A stretch of 64,000 nucleotides of DNA from PCC-6802 sp943367755 (GTDB taxonomy: Bacteria > Cyanobacteriota > Cyanobacteriia > Pseudanabaenales > Pseudanabaenaceae). The notes beneath the pieces were generated by a model. It saw nothing but the letters and a program-made list of their open reading frames with translations, ran no database searches and had not been told where the DNA came from. The stretch's first letter is position 1; the number at the start of each line of letters is the position of its first letter. Below, one piece after another: positions 24,674-33,918 of this stretch. The position numbers and the translations under genes were made by a program. The DNA is taken from positions 1 through 64,000 of the forward strand of contig CALRKB020000017.1 in assembly GCA_943367755.1 (NCBI GenBank), read 5' to 3'.

Positions 24674-25186
24674 TCAAGAGATAACTTTACTAAATTGATT
24701 TAAAATCGCGCTCACAATTTCATTAGGTGTTAATCTGATATCTACAACTGTGGCATCCCGTGGTTCTTCAAGAATAGTGAATTGGCTATCAAGCAAAGCG
24801 CTTGGCATAAAATGCTGCCTTTGTTCCATGCGTTGCCTAATCAATTCTTTATTGCCTTTGAGATAAACAAAAACTAGTGTTTCTAGTGAATCATTGCCAC
24901 GTAGCAGATCGCGATAGCTTTGTTTTAGTGCAGAACAGGCCAGCACGTAATAGGCAGGCTTGTTTTGATGCAAAACAATTCGTTCGCGTAAAACTTGCAA
25001 CCATGGCCAACGATCTTCATCAGTTAGAGAAATACAATTAGCCATCTTTTCTATGTTGGAGGGAGGATGAAAATCATCCGCATCCTCAAAGACTCCACCT
25101 AAAGACTGCGCCAGCATGTTGCCTATGAAAGATTTACCACATCCAGAAACTCCCATAATTACAAATGTTTTCGGCATTATTTTCAT
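24674..25186 (-). CDS. gntK: Gluconokinase (GntK type)
   Basis: A 170-residue kinase from ATG 25186, chosen because GAGGAA lies 6 nt upstream. A longer frame to 25246 adds 20 unrelated residues. P-loop GVSGCGKS, then DADDFHPPSNIEKMANCISLTDEDRWPWL and ACSALKQSYRDLLR, are the full signature of the shikimate-kinase-fold gluconokinases, which phosphorylate gluconate to 6-phosphogluconate and feed the pentose-phosphate pathway. The QRMEQRQHFMPSALLDSQFTILEEP block is also conserved. No gluconate permease or repressor is adjacent. Confidence 0.93.
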   Translation of the reverse strand: MKIMPKTFVIMGVSGCGKSFIGNMLAQSLGGVFEDADDFHPPSNIEKMANCISLTDEDRWPWLQVLRERIVLHQNKPAYYVLACSALKQSYRDLLRGNDSLETLVFVYLKGNKELIRQRMEQRQHFMPSALLDSQFTILEEPRDATVVDIRLTPNEIVSAILNQFSKVIS

Positions 25187-25364
25187 ATCATTTCCTCTAC
25201 AATTCATATCTAACGAGTTGCGCATCAGCCGCTGCCAAAGGCGCACTTCATAAAAAAAGCGCTAAAATAACGACGATCTTGCACGCCGAAGGCGGTCGTG
25301 CTGCATGTGGGGGGTAGGTGTTTTCAGACAATTGGGCGTGCAGCACCTGATAACAAGCACATCA

Positions 25365-25901
25365 CTAAAAGAATCGCTTGAACAAAAGGAAACTCACCAG
25401 AACATACAGCCCCGCCACGATCTCACACCCTGCTGCGATTAGCAGGAAAATCCGCGAGCGCACAGACGGAGCCAAGAGAGCGAGCACTAGAAAACCAACG
25501 ACCATGATCGGCGCCCCAAAGACACCCACTATCCCGAGTAAAGAAAGCAGGAGCCCCAAGGAGTTTGAGCCATAGCCACCGTTCGCGTTAATCAGTGCAT
25601 TCGCGACTACCACAGCAAGTCCGGTGAGCGAATAGGCCAAACATAGCGTAGCGAAACCATTCCAGAACCTCTCGCTTGAGCGCAGAAAGTAAAACGCCAG
25701 CACGGTGGGGACAAAAGCCAGGATTGTAAACACCTCCAAGAATAGAATTGTGTCGCCAAAGGCAGACATTCCTGCAGAGGCTTGTGCGTCTGTGCCTGGT
25801 GTGACAAGCCTATAGATATACAGTGCGATACGAGCACCTAAAAGCGCAACGACATAGCCTGCAACGACGATTCCGATTTTGACGACCTTATTTTTGGGCA
25901 T
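25365..25901 (-). CDS. Multi-pass membrane protein of unknown function
   Basis: A 178-residue hydrophobic protein with five probable membrane segments (about residues 8-28, 52-73, 83-103, 115-142 and 150-172). The N-terminus (MPKNKVVK) is basic, suggesting it faces the cytoplasm. No family was recognised. It is separated by about 180 nt from gluconokinase. That spacer contains a GC-rich, partly palindromic sequence ending (minus strand) in GTTAGAT, which matches the integron core GTTRRRY, though the partner half was not found. Function cannot be inferred. Confidence 0.65.
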   Translation of the reverse strand: MPKNKVVKIGIVVAGYVVALLGARIALYIYRLVTPGTDAQASAGMSAFGDTILFLEVFTILAFVPTVLAFYFLRSSERFWNGFATLCLAYSLTGLAVVVANALINANGGYGSNSLGLLLSLLGIVGVFGAPIMVVGFLVLALLAPSVRSRIFLLIAAGCEIVAGLYVLVSFLLFKRFF

Positions 25902-26042
25902 AGCTTATTTTAAGCGGCAAATTCAATGGCAAAATCTCGCTATTGAAGAGAAGAAACACCCATTGGTCTTTGAGATTAGAAAATATCTAAACTAATGATT
26001 AAACAGCATAATGCCATCTAGTATCCTTATACAGCGACTTTT

Positions 26043-26147
26043 AGCGCATATTGCGGTCTAATATGCTGAATTTTGGATATTTTACCTTTACCGCATCCTG
26101 CGGTCTAGTAATGGCGTAGCGAACCTTTAAGCGCATCCTGCGGTATA
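26043..26147. repeat. Three small CGCA-type hairpin repeats upstream of pnp
   Basis: Three near-copies, starting at about 26044, 26091 and 26131, each form a CGCA/TGCG stem with a 3-nt loop (CGCATATTGCGG, CCGCATCCTGCGG, GCGCATCCTGCGG), and each is followed by TCTA or TATA. A related CGCAT-AGG-ATGCG hairpin occurs at 16236-16248. They look like a dispersed short palindrome. The stretch 25902-26264 otherwise holds no gene and must include the pnp promoter. Confidence 0.55.
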
Positions 26148-26264
26148 ACTCATTGCTCGCCCTATCGTTGCTTGTGGCGATGAATAAAAAGCGCATTCTA
26201 CTACATAGATGTTACTATTGCCAGAAGTATAAATAAAGAAAAGTCAAGAGCAATAGAGACAAGA

Positions 26265-28409
26265 ATGACTAGTACAGAAAAAGTCATCTCCTTCTATGGT
26301 CGGGAGATAAAGTTAAGAATTGGTTTATTAGCACCTCAGGCTGGTGGATCGGTATTAATCCAGTGTGGTGAAACGGCGGTTTTAGTGACTGCGACTAGGG
26401 GCCCTGGTCGTGAAGGCATTGATTTCTTGCCCTTGTTAGTGGATTACGAAGAAAGACTCTACGCCGCTGGTAGAATTCCGGGCGGCTTTTTGCGGCGTGA
26501 AGGTAGACCGCCAGAAAAAGCAACTCTGACCTGTCGCCTGATCGATCGCCCCCTACGCCCTCTGTTTCCTGGTTGGCTGCGCGACGATATCCAAGTGGTA
26601 GCGACCACGATGGCATTAGACGAAAAAGTACCGCCCGATGTTCTAGCTGTAACTGGCGCGTCGATCGCTGTTCAGTTAGCTGGACTACCGTTTAATGGGC
26701 CAATGGCAGGCGTACGGGTAGGCTTAGTTGGTGATGAGTTTATTATTAATCCCACCTATGCTGAGGTAGAAGCGGGCGATCTAGATCTGGTAGTTGCTGG
26801 TACGCCAGAAGGGATCATCATGGTAGAGGCAGGCGCAAACCAACTGCCCGAACAAGATATGATCGAAGCAATTGAGTTTGGCTATGAGGCAGTACAGGAA
26901 CTGATCGTTGCCCAGAAGCAACTCATGCAAGAACTGGGGATTGAGCCACTACAGATCGTACCTCCAGAAGTTGATACCACCCTGGAAATATTTATTTCTG
27001 AGCAGTCAGAGGCCAAAATTCAGCAGGTGATTGCCAGCCTGGAAAAAGATCGCAAAGTGCGTGATGCTGCGCTTGATGTGATTAAAGCAGAGCTAGTCGA
27101 AGCGATCGCTGCATTACCAGAAGAAAGTCCGATCAAGCTGGTTGCTGATAGTAAATCGATTGGCAACACGTTTAAGGCTCTAACGAAGAAATTGATGCGC
27201 CGTCAGGTGATCGATCAAAGTCTGCGCATTGATGGCCGCAAGCTAGATGAAGTACGACCAGTATCGGCCATGACTGGCCTCATCCCCCGCGTGCACGGTA
27301 GCGCTCTGTTTAATCGCGGTCTAACCCAGGTACTGTCGATCGCGACACTCGGTACGCCTTCCGATGCCCAAGAGCTAGACGATCTGCACCCTGACGAGAA
27401 AAAACGTTATCTGCACCACTACAACATGCCTCCCTACTCTGTGGGTGAGGTTAAACCAATGCGATCGCCAGGTCGCCGCGAAGTAGGACATGGCGCACTA
27501 GCTGAAAGAGCTATAGTACCTGTATTACCGCCTACCAGCAAATTTCCTTATGTATTGCGGGTAGTGTCTGAGGTGTTGTCATCAAATGGCTCCACCTCAA
27601 TGGGTTCGGTATGTGCTTCGACGCTGGCTCTGATGGATGCGGGTGTGCCGATCGTCAAGCCTGTCAGTGGTGTGGCGATGGGGCTAATTCAAGAAGATGG
27701 TCAGACCCGCGTACTCACCGATATTCAAGGAATTGAAGACTTCCTTGGTGACATGGACTTTAAGGTAGCTGGCACGGATGCAGGTATCACGGCACTGCAA
27801 ATGGATATGAAAATTACCGGCATTGCCATGACTACGATCCGTGATGCTATTCTCCAAGCTCATGCTGGTCGCAGCCACATTCTCGATAAAATGCTAGAAG
27901 CTCTACCCACGCCCAGAACTGAGCTATCACCCTATGCACCTCGTCTGCTGACCATCAGCGTTAACCCTGACCAGATTGGGATGATTATTGGCCCTGGTGG
28001 TAGAACCATTAAGGGTATTACGGAAGAAACTGGTGCCAAGGTTGATATCGAAGACGATGGTACTGTAACCATTTCTTCGACTAATGGTGAGAGTGCCAAG
28101 CGTGCTAGGCAGATTATTGAGGGTATGACCCGGCGTGTAGGCTCTGGAGATGTGTACTTAGGTAAGGTGACGCGGATTATCCCGATCGGTGCCTTTGTTG
28201 AGTTCTTGCCGGGTAAGGAAGGCATGGTACACATTTCTCAGTTAGCTGAGGGACGTGTCGGTAAGGTAGAAGATGAAGTTGCAGTTGGTGATGAAGTAAT
28301 TATCAAGGTGCGCGAAATCGATCAGCGCGGTCGGTTTAACCTCACCCGTTTGGGTATTCATCCTGATGAGGCTGCTGCTGCCAAGGCTGCTGCTAGTTCT
28401 GAGGCTTAA
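26265..28409 (+). CDS. pnp: Polyribonucleotide nucleotidyltransferase
   Basis: A 714-residue protein of normal PNPase length: a first RNase PH domain (about 5-140, FYGREIKL, RPPEKATLTCRLIDRPLRPLFP), a helical linker, a second RNase PH domain (about 310-455, SMGSVCASTLALMDAGVPIVKPVSGVAMGLI), a KH domain with the GPGG loop (about 555-610) and an S1 domain (about 620-690, GKVTRIIPIGAFVEFLPGKEGMVHISQL). It degrades RNA phosphorolytically in the 3' to 5' direction and, in cyanobacteria, also adds heteropolymeric tails. The 3' end overlaps the convergent hydrolase gene by 17 nt. Confidence 0.97.
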   Translation: MTSTEKVISFYGREIKLRIGLLAPQAGGSVLIQCGETAVLVTATRGPGREGIDFLPLLVDYEERLYAAGRIPGGFLRREGRPPEKATLTCRLIDRPLRPLFPGWLRDDIQVVATTMALDEKVPPDVLAVTGASIAVQLAGLPFNGPMAGVRVGLVGDEFIINPTYAEVEAGDLDLVVAGTPEGIIMVEAGANQLPEQDMIEAIEFGYEAVQELIVAQKQLMQELGIEPLQIVPPEVDTTLEIFISEQSEAKIQQVIASLEKDRKVRDAALDVIKAELVEAIAALPEESPIKLVADSKSIGNTFKALTKKLMRRQVIDQSLRIDGRKLDEVRPVSAMTGLIPRVHGSALFNRGLTQVLSIATLGTPSDAQELDDLHPDEKKRYLHHYNMPPYSVGEVKPMRSPGRREVGHGALAERAIVPVLPPTSKFPYVLRVVSEVLSSNGSTSMGSVCASTLALMDAGVPIVKPVSGVAMGLIQEDGQTRVLTDIQGIEDFLGDMDFKVAGTDAGITALQMDMKITGIAMTTIRDAILQAHAGRSHILDKMLEALPTPRTELSPYAPRLLTISVNPDQIGMIIGPGGRTIKGITEETGAKVDIEDDGTVTISSTNGESAKRARQIIEGMTRRVGSGDVYLGKVTRIIPIGAFVEFLPGKEGMVHISQLAEGRVGKVEDEVAVGDEVIIKVREIDQRGRFNLTRLGIHPDEAAAAKAAASSEA

Positions 28410-29286
28410 ACTTCTCTTTCAGTTCACCTAAAGCTTGCCATAGGTGAGCTGAATCAGCCCAGCCCACATAGCCACTATAAGTACATTTGCCCTCCCGATC
28501 TGCCACATAAACGCGCTCGATCTGGAGGGAGTTTTTGTAAGTACTGACCGTAGAGCCATCTTGACAGACGATGCATACCTTGGACTTACTAAAATCACGG
28601 GGATGGCTATCAGTCATGCCAGGTAATGCTTGGAGTGCATGAATAATCTTTGTACCTAGATCGTCGGTGGCTATAGTTAATTTATCTGGATTTGCCCAAA
28701 ATTCGCGAACTGTTGTGGCGATCTCCGGATGATTTTTCATGGCCGCATGTTTTAGCCCCTGGATACAGACCAGGCGAGCATGGCAAAACTTTGTGGCTTC
28801 GATCATTACGGTACCGTCGCTGCCACCATCAATATCGCCAGCGATCGATAGCGTGGGAATCTGGGTAGCGATCGATTCAGCTATGCTGCGACGGGTTTTA
28901 CCTAAATCTCTAGCTATACCCATGCCCCAGCCAAAGGGATCGAGCCTGCGTCCAAGATCGGAGCCACCCACGGGTGAACCTGCGAGCACCAGGCTATGTA
29001 CCTGTGGCCACCATTGGCGATGCCGATCCAGAACCTCCAGCCAAATCAGTCCACCCAACGAGTGTCCAATTATGCGAATCGGGGTATGGGGATGCTGAGC
29101 GATCGCCTCTGTGGCTATCTGCTCCACTTTGGCAATCAACGGTTCGATGCGCAACCAGGTATTCAGCCAGCCCAGATCCGGTGATATGACTAGGGTATCT
29201 GGTGTAGCAAGGTTACGCGCTAACCGAGATATCTGCTGATGAGTATCTGCCCATCCATGTTGGGCAAAGAGGATAAAGTCTGGCAA
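28393..29286 (-). CDS. Alpha/beta hydrolase
   Basis: A 297-residue protein. The nucleophile elbow is GHSLGG (residues 74-79) after an FAQHGWADTHQQISRLARNL start that supplies the oxyanion region. A catalytic Asp in the DGGSDGTV area and His in LKHAAMKNHPEI complete a plausible triad. Residues after about 205 do not belong to the core hydrolase fold and include two Cys in KVCIVCQDG and a WADSAHLWQALGELKEKF end; this extra C-terminal domain was not recognised. The substrate is unknown, probably an ester or lipid. The gene converges on pnp with a 17-nt overlap. Confidence 0.8.
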   Translation of the reverse strand: MPDFILFAQHGWADTHQQISRLARNLATPDTLVISPDLGWLNTWLRIEPLIAKVEQIATEAIAQHPHTPIRIIGHSLGGLIWLEVLDRHRQWWPQVHSLVLAGSPVGGSDLGRRLDPFGWGMGIARDLGKTRRSIAESIATQIPTLSIAGDIDGGSDGTVMIEATKFCHARLVCIQGLKHAAMKNHPEIATTVREFWANPDKLTIATDDLGTKIIHALQALPGMTDSHPRDFSKSKVCIVCQDGSTVSTYKNSLQIERVYVADREGKCTYSGYVGWADSAHLWQALGELKEKFKPQN

Positions 29287-29702
29287 AGGTAATGTGTTTG
29301 AGTCACTACAAATCTACTTTAGTCCAAGTTGGGTAATTACTACTGGTGCTGCGATCGCTTCTATGCAGATATTTCGAGAACCTCTGCACCTAAAGGTTTT
29401 GTCTGAAAAGTGGTATTACTAATCTGAGCCGATAGTCAGAGCTGAACTGAAATCAAAAAAAAGCATCGATGCTCGATATGCCAAATCCGTTGCGTCTGTT
29501 GTCTCGGATATTCAGTCGAATAGTGACTTGGCGAGGATATCAAGCACGCTGCTTATCAATGCAACATGGGTAACGTTTGCATTGAACTAAAATCTGCGTC
29601 TGAAGTTCATAATCGCTGTTTCCTGGCCTCAAGTGATGTAGCTTTTGCTACCTATTACCTGTTCACCGCGTTTTCTGATTGTCTCAGCAGGAGTGAAAAG
29701 CT
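29287..29702. other. Gene-free stretch upstream of ycf54
   Basis: About 415 nt with no credible coding frame, RNA motif or repeat recognised. It contains the divergent promoters of the hydrolase and ycf54 genes. Confidence 0.5.
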
Positions 29703-30098
29703 ATGGTAGTAGGTAAATATCGATATACTTATAAGCTGACTTTTGACATCCAGAATATGCAAGATCAAAAAAACTATTACTTTGTCGCCGCTAGTCGCAA
29801 ATTTTTGTGCGAAGATGAGCCGCTGGGAGAATCATTGAAAGAGCGTACCCGTAATTATGGCGATCGCAAGAAAGAAATTGATTTCTGGCTTATAGATCAG
29901 CCAGCCTTCCTAGAAGCACCAGAGATGGCTGAGGTAAAGCGGCAATGTCCTCAACCCACTGCTGCGATCGTCTCAACCGATCCGCATGTGGTTCGCTGGT
30001 TAAAGCTACGTCTAGAATTTGTGGCTACAGGGGAATTTATTGCTCCTAGCGAGACCATTCCCGATCCCCTGGCCTCTATGGTGATTTCGAGAGCGTAA
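29703..30098 (+). CDS. ycf54: Ycf54 protein, chlorophyll cyclase factor
   Basis: A 131-residue protein of the Ycf54 (DUF2488) family: NYYFVAASRKFLCEDEPLGESLKERTRNYG, KEIDFWLIDQPAFLEAPEMAEVKRQCPQPTAAIVSTDPHVVRWLKLRLEFVATGEF, and IPDPLASMV. Ycf54 is needed for assembly and activity of the Mg-protoporphyrin IX monomethyl ester oxidative cyclase, which makes the fifth ring of chlorophyll. The 19-residue extension before MQDQKNYYF is retained because AGGAG lies 9 nt upstream of ATG 29703. Many homologues start near that internal Met instead. Its presence marks the host as an oxygenic phototroph. Confidence 0.93.
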   Translation: MVVGKYRYTYKLTFDIQNMQDQKNYYFVAASRKFLCEDEPLGESLKERTRNYGDRKKEIDFWLIDQPAFLEAPEMAEVKRQCPQPTAAIVSTDPHVVRWLKLRLEFVATGEFIAPSETIPDPLASMVISRA

Positions 30099-30350
30099 TG
30101 ATGGATAGGGGGGGTAGTGTTCTGCGATCGACCGGTTGGTAACACCCCCCCTAAGTAAACACGGCTTCATAACGCATCCCATCATGCCTGCGAGTAATAG
30201 GCACCAGAAAGATATCTAATTTTCCCATCTGATTGTGTTCCAATGTATAAATGTGCTGCGGCAGTTGGATATCTAAGGAACCCTGAAACAGTAATGAAAA
30301 TAGCGATCGTGCTATTGACTTCGATCAAAAGTAGTTGGAGAAAATCTGCT

Positions 30351-30953
30351 TTACCACCAATCCGGCTTCACTTTAGTACCATCAGGGAAGGTAATATTTT
30401 CAATCATCTCTTCCTGAGGACGCGTGGAACCGTAGACCTTCGCATCTGTGAGATCGGCACCATTAAAGTTTGTATTTGTGAGATCGGATTCTGTGAGATC
30501 GGTACCAATCATAATCGCTTGCGAGAAATCTGCTCCGCTTAAATTTGCGCCTCGAAGAATTGCCCCGCTAAAATCTGCCCCTTCTAGTTGTGCGTCCACT
30601 AGATCGACTTCGCTGAGCTGAGCGCCAGTCAACACCGTTCCCCGCAAGTCAGCCCCATTAAGCTGAGATCTACTGAGATTTGCTTCGGTAAGGTTTGCCT
30701 TGCGCAGATCGACAAGGTCGAGGTTCACATCCTGCATATTGGCCCGGATCAGGTTGGCATAACGCAGATCGACACCACTCAAATTGGTAGTGAATCCGAG
30801 GATAGAATTGCTAAGATTTGCCCCACTGAGATCTGCTCCGCCAAAATCGACATCATTCAGATCGATGTTACTTAAATCAGTGCCGCCAAGATCCGCTGTA
30901 GCAAAGTCTCGTTCGCCCTCTGCATAGCGTTTGATAAATTCCTCCCTATCCAT
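30351..30953 (-). CDS. Pentapeptide repeat protein (200 residues)
   Basis: A protein of which residues 20-175 are almost entirely A(D/N)LXX pentapeptides (GGTDLSNIDLNDVDFGGADLSGANLSN and onward). These form a right-handed quadrilateral beta-helix. The non-repeat N-terminus (MDREEFIKRYAEGERDF) and C-terminus (ITFPDGTKVKPDWW) are typical caps of cyanobacterial pentapeptide proteins. There is no signal peptide or membrane segment, so it is cytoplasmic. The biochemical role is unknown. Located between ycf54 and lpxB on the minus strand, 65 nt upstream of the lpxB end in lpxB's opposite flank, it is likely monocistronic. Confidence 0.92.
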   Translation of the reverse strand: MDREEFIKRYAEGERDFATADLGGTDLSNIDLNDVDFGGADLSGANLSNSILGFTTNLSGVDLRYANLIRANMQDVNLDLVDLRKANLTEANLSRSQLNGADLRGTVLTGAQLSEVDLVDAQLEGADFSGAILRGANLSGADFSQAIMIGTDLTESDLTNTNFNGADLTDAKVYGSTRPQEEMIENITFPDGTKVKPDWW

Positions 30954-31018
30954 TCTCTACCCCTTTCTGCCTTTGTTAAATTGGTATGACCATCTCAATA
31001 AATCTATTTCATTAAACA

Positions 31019-32182
31019 TCATGCATTTAGGGCATCTAAAATTTCGGTTGCTACCCGCTCAATTGCCCCATTACCACCTAAACAGTTGCGCATCTCTGCA
31101 TAGTTATACAGCATTTGCTGACGCGATTGTTCGTTTAAGAGTAGTTCCAGACATGCCTGTGCTATGTTTTCGGGGATCGCAGCTTCCTGCATAAATTCTG
31201 GCACGATCGCTTTCATTTGTACGAGATTTGTGGGCGACATAAATGGAATATAGAACTTCAGCAAGTGGCGAGCAATCCAGGCAGTAACGTTGCTGACACG
31301 ATAAATAACTACTTGCGGCACATTCAAGAGTGCAGTTTCTAAGTTGACCGTGCCGGACTTAGACAGGACTAAATCTGCTGCCCTAATCACCAATTGGGAT
31401 GGATGGGAAACAACCTGCGCTTCAATTCCATACTCCTGTAGTAGATTTTCGACAATGGGGCGATATTTTTCTAAAGACAGGGGCAGCCAGAATTTTACCT
31501 GCGGCAAGCGCGTTTGGATTAGTTGAGCTGTCTGTAGCATGACTGGTAATAGGTACTTGAGCTCCTGCGATCGCGATGCTGGTAATAGTACGACCACCAA
31601 CTCATCGCTCCCAATGCCCAACTGTTGCCGTGCCGTGGTGCGATCGGGAACCCGCTCCATCAGATCTACTAGCGGATGTCCTACCCACTTTACCTGCGCT
31701 CCCTGCTCGGTATAGTATTTGGCTTCTTGGGGAAAGATTGACAATATTTTGTCCGTAAAGCCAGCGATCGCCTGTGTGTTCTTATTGTTAATTGACCACA
31801 CCCACTCCTGTGGCGCAATGTAGTAAATCACAGGTACGTGCAATTGCCGTTTGGTAAAATAACCCATGCCAATATTGGGGGTGACGTAATCGATCAAAAT
31901 CACTAGATCGGGGGGAGACTGCTTTAAGCGTCGTTGTGCCTGCCATTGCACAAATATGGTAGGCAGTATGTAGGGTAAAGCTTCAACTAAACCGATTGAA
32001 CCGATCCCTACAGTATTGCCCAGCAAGATTGCGCCTGCTGCTGCCATGCGATCGCCACCCAGTGCTAAGATCTCTAACTCCAGATTACGCTTCTGTGCAG
32101 CTTCTTGGAGTGCTTCGATCAAAATCGCACCGTGCCAGTCTCCAGAGACCTCACCAGTACTAATAAAAATGCGTCGCCTCAT
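31019..32182 (-). CDS. lpxB: Lipid-A-disaccharide synthase
   Basis: A 387-residue GT19 enzyme. The N-terminal IFISTGEVSGDWHGA, LALGGDRMAAAGA, PPDLVILIDYVTPNIGM, IYYIAPQEWVWSI, VKWVGHPLVD, LLPASRSQELKYLLPVM and SKSGTVNLETALLNVPQVVIYR motifs are all family signatures. It joins UDP-diacylglucosamine and lipid X to make the disaccharide core of lipid A, on the cytoplasmic face of the inner membrane. lpxA, lpxC and lpxD are not in the window. A strong hairpin between it and the upstream ctpA separates the two transcripts. Confidence 0.95.
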   Translation of the reverse strand: MRRRIFISTGEVSGDWHGAILIEALQEAAQKRNLELEILALGGDRMAAAGAILLGNTVGIGSIGLVEALPYILPTIFVQWQAQRRLKQSPPDLVILIDYVTPNIGMGYFTKRQLHVPVIYYIAPQEWVWSINNKNTQAIAGFTDKILSIFPQEAKYYTEQGAQVKWVGHPLVDLMERVPDRTTARQQLGIGSDELVVVLLPASRSQELKYLLPVMLQTAQLIQTRLPQVKFWLPLSLEKYRPIVENLLQEYGIEAQVVSHPSQLVIRAADLVLSKSGTVNLETALLNVPQVVIYRVSNVTAWIARHLLKFYIPFMSPTNLVQMKAIVPEFMQEAAIPENIAQACLELLLNEQSRQQMLYNYAEMRNCLGGNGAIERVATEILDALNA

Positions 32183-32269
32183 TTATGTCCTCTCCTGTCA
32201 CCAGCTAGTAATCGTACCAAAACAGCCTGCGCATTCGCGGATCGAGAACAGATTTGCTCATTAGCAAAA

Positions 32270-32293
32270 GACAAGGGTATTGATACCCTTGTC
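32270..32293 (-). terminator. Strong hairpin terminator downstream of ctpA
   Basis: GACAAGGGTAT-TG-ATACCCTTGTC is a perfect 11-bp stem with a 2-nt loop, followed on the minus strand by TTTT and on the plus strand by TTTAAATTT. It lies about 180 nt after the ctpA stop and about 90 nt before lpxB. This is the clearest intrinsic terminator in the window. Confidence 0.75.
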
Positions 32294-32469
32294 TTTAAAT
32301 TTGACGATAACTGCCAATCACGACCTGGCTAAACGGGCAAAATGCCTGTAAATATCCAGGACAAAGTTGTACGCCAATTGCCAACTCTTAAGCCCAAACA
32401 AGCTTTCTATACTTTGCCTTCTGCAAGCAAAGCGAACAGCTTCTAATTGCTGACCGCTCAAAATCGGGC

Positions 32470-33753
32470 TTAATTGCGACTTACAGAAGGCGTCTGAGGG
32501 TTTTGGACGCGAGTCGAAAGCACCTCCAAAGCTTTAGCGTACTGAGGATCGGCAACAGTACCGATCAAATCTCGGTTTTTAACTAGACGTTCGCGATCTG
32601 CATCCGTGAGATCGATGCTGAAGTCAGGTTTAATCCCAGCATGGTTGATATCCGTGCCTTTGGGTGTGTAGTACTTAGCGATCGTTACTGCTAGACCCGA
32701 ACCGTCACCGAGGGAATGGACTGACTGCACTAGGCCCTTACCAAAAGTCTTACTGCCAACTAAGACTGCTCGCTTATTGTCTTGCAGGGCTCCCGACAGA
32801 ATTTCACTAGCGCTAGCTGAGCCGCCGTCTACTAGCACAACCAGTGGTTTATCCGTCAGAGACTGGCGATTAGCTGTGAGCCTTTCGCTTTCACCCTTGC
32901 GATCGATTGTGGAGACGATTGTGGCATTATCCAGCCACATTCTGGCAATTTCGGCACTGGAGTACAGCAAGCCACCAGGATTAGACCTTAGATCGAGAAT
33001 AAAGCCTTTGACATTCTGGTCAACCTGTACCTGGATTGCTTTACGCATATCGTTGGCCGCATTGCCATTAAATTGGATGAGGCGAATATAGCCAACCTTC
33101 CCAATGTTGGAGTCACGCACCTCAGCTTTAACTGGATGGACTTCTATTTTTGCCCTTTGCAGTTCCACATCAAATGCACGACCACCACGCAGCACTCCTA
33201 GTTTCACCTTAGTACCTTCAGGGCCGCGAATTAATGCCACAGCCTGGTTAATATCCATACCTTCTGTGCTCTTACCGGCGATCGTGGTAATGGTGTCTTT
33301 GGCTAAAATACCAGCTTGAGCAGCAGGAGAACCCTCGATCGGTGCAATCACCGTCAGCTTCTTCGTGGCTTCATCCATCCCCAGTTGAATACCAACACCG
33401 GTTAGTTCTCCCGATGTATCGATTTGCATGCTCTTGAACTGTTCTGGATCCATAAATCGGGTGTATGGATCGTCTAAAGTTTTGAGCATCTCCCTCACAG
33501 AACGGTAGGCTTCTGCTTTAGAAGCATAATCGCGACTGAGATATCTGCGTCTAGTTTGTTGCCAATCTACTTTGTTAAAGTTGCCGTCAACATAGTCGCG
33601 ATTGATAATCTGCCAAACCTCATCCACCAGTTCTTTAGGGCTACTTTTGAATGCAGCTACACTAGGGTTTGCTAACTGAAACCCAATAACAGCTACTGCT
33701 GTTGCTAATGCTGCTGTTGTGGTTAGTACAAGTCCGCGTTTTGCCATGAGCAT
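32470..33753 (-). CDS. ctp: Carboxyl-terminal processing protease (S41 family)
   Basis: A 427-residue protease with a signal peptide or anchor (hydrophobic about residues 8-28, cleavage region PSVAAF), an N-terminal helical region, a PDZ domain (about 110-195, GELTGVGIQLGMDE, IEGSPAAQAGILAKDTI) and the S41 catalytic core. The catalytic dyad is Ser314 in GGSASASEI and Lys339 in TFGKG. Cyanobacterial family members CtpA, CtpB and CtpC trim proteins in the lumen or periplasm. CtpA matures the D1 protein, but which paralogue this is cannot be told from sequence alone. A second Met two codons in (MAKRG) is an equally good start. Confidence 0.94.
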   Translation of the reverse strand: MLMAKRGLVLTTTAALATAVAVIGFQLANPSVAAFKSSPKELVDEVWQIINRDYVDGNFNKVDWQQTRRRYLSRDYASKAEAYRSVREMLKTLDDPYTRFMDPEQFKSMQIDTSGELTGVGIQLGMDEATKKLTVIAPIEGSPAAQAGILAKDTITTIAGKSTEGMDINQAVALIRGPEGTKVKLGVLRGGRAFDVELQRAKIEVHPVKAEVRDSNIGKVGYIRLIQFNGNAANDMRKAIQVQVDQNVKGFILDLRSNPGGLLYSSAEIARMWLDNATIVSTIDRKGESERLTANRQSLTDKPLVVLVDGGSASASEILSGALQDNKRAVLVGSKTFGKGLVQSVHSLGDGSGLAVTIAKYYTPKGTDINHAGIKPDFSIDLTDADRERLVKNRDLIGTVADPQYAKALEVLSTRVQNPQTPSVSRN

Positions 33754-33918
33754 TATTTGTGAGGTTGACTTTGTGCACAGATTATACAGACTAATCTAGC
33801 ATAGGTTCCTAGTAGCGTGTGGGCTCGCAAAATTACTTCAGAATCTATGCAAGCAACATCCCTAATTCCTAGTACAATATCGGGGTATGATTGGCTAAAG
33901 TTAGTTACTGACTTCATC

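Noticed and set aside
25187..25364. Complete integron attC site between gluconokinase and the membrane-protein gene
   Set aside because: Only one GTTAGAT-type core and a GC-rich palindrome are visible; the pairing half is missing, so it is not listed as a site.
30243..30542. 99-codon plus-strand frame with ICEIGTI-like repeats
   Set aside because: It is the antisense of the pentapeptide-repeat gene at 30351-30953, which explains its periodicity.
33817..33918. N-terminal extension of the Rrf2 regulator
   Set aside because: The 34 extra residues are not family-like and cover the probable promoter; GTG 33919 gives the normal start.
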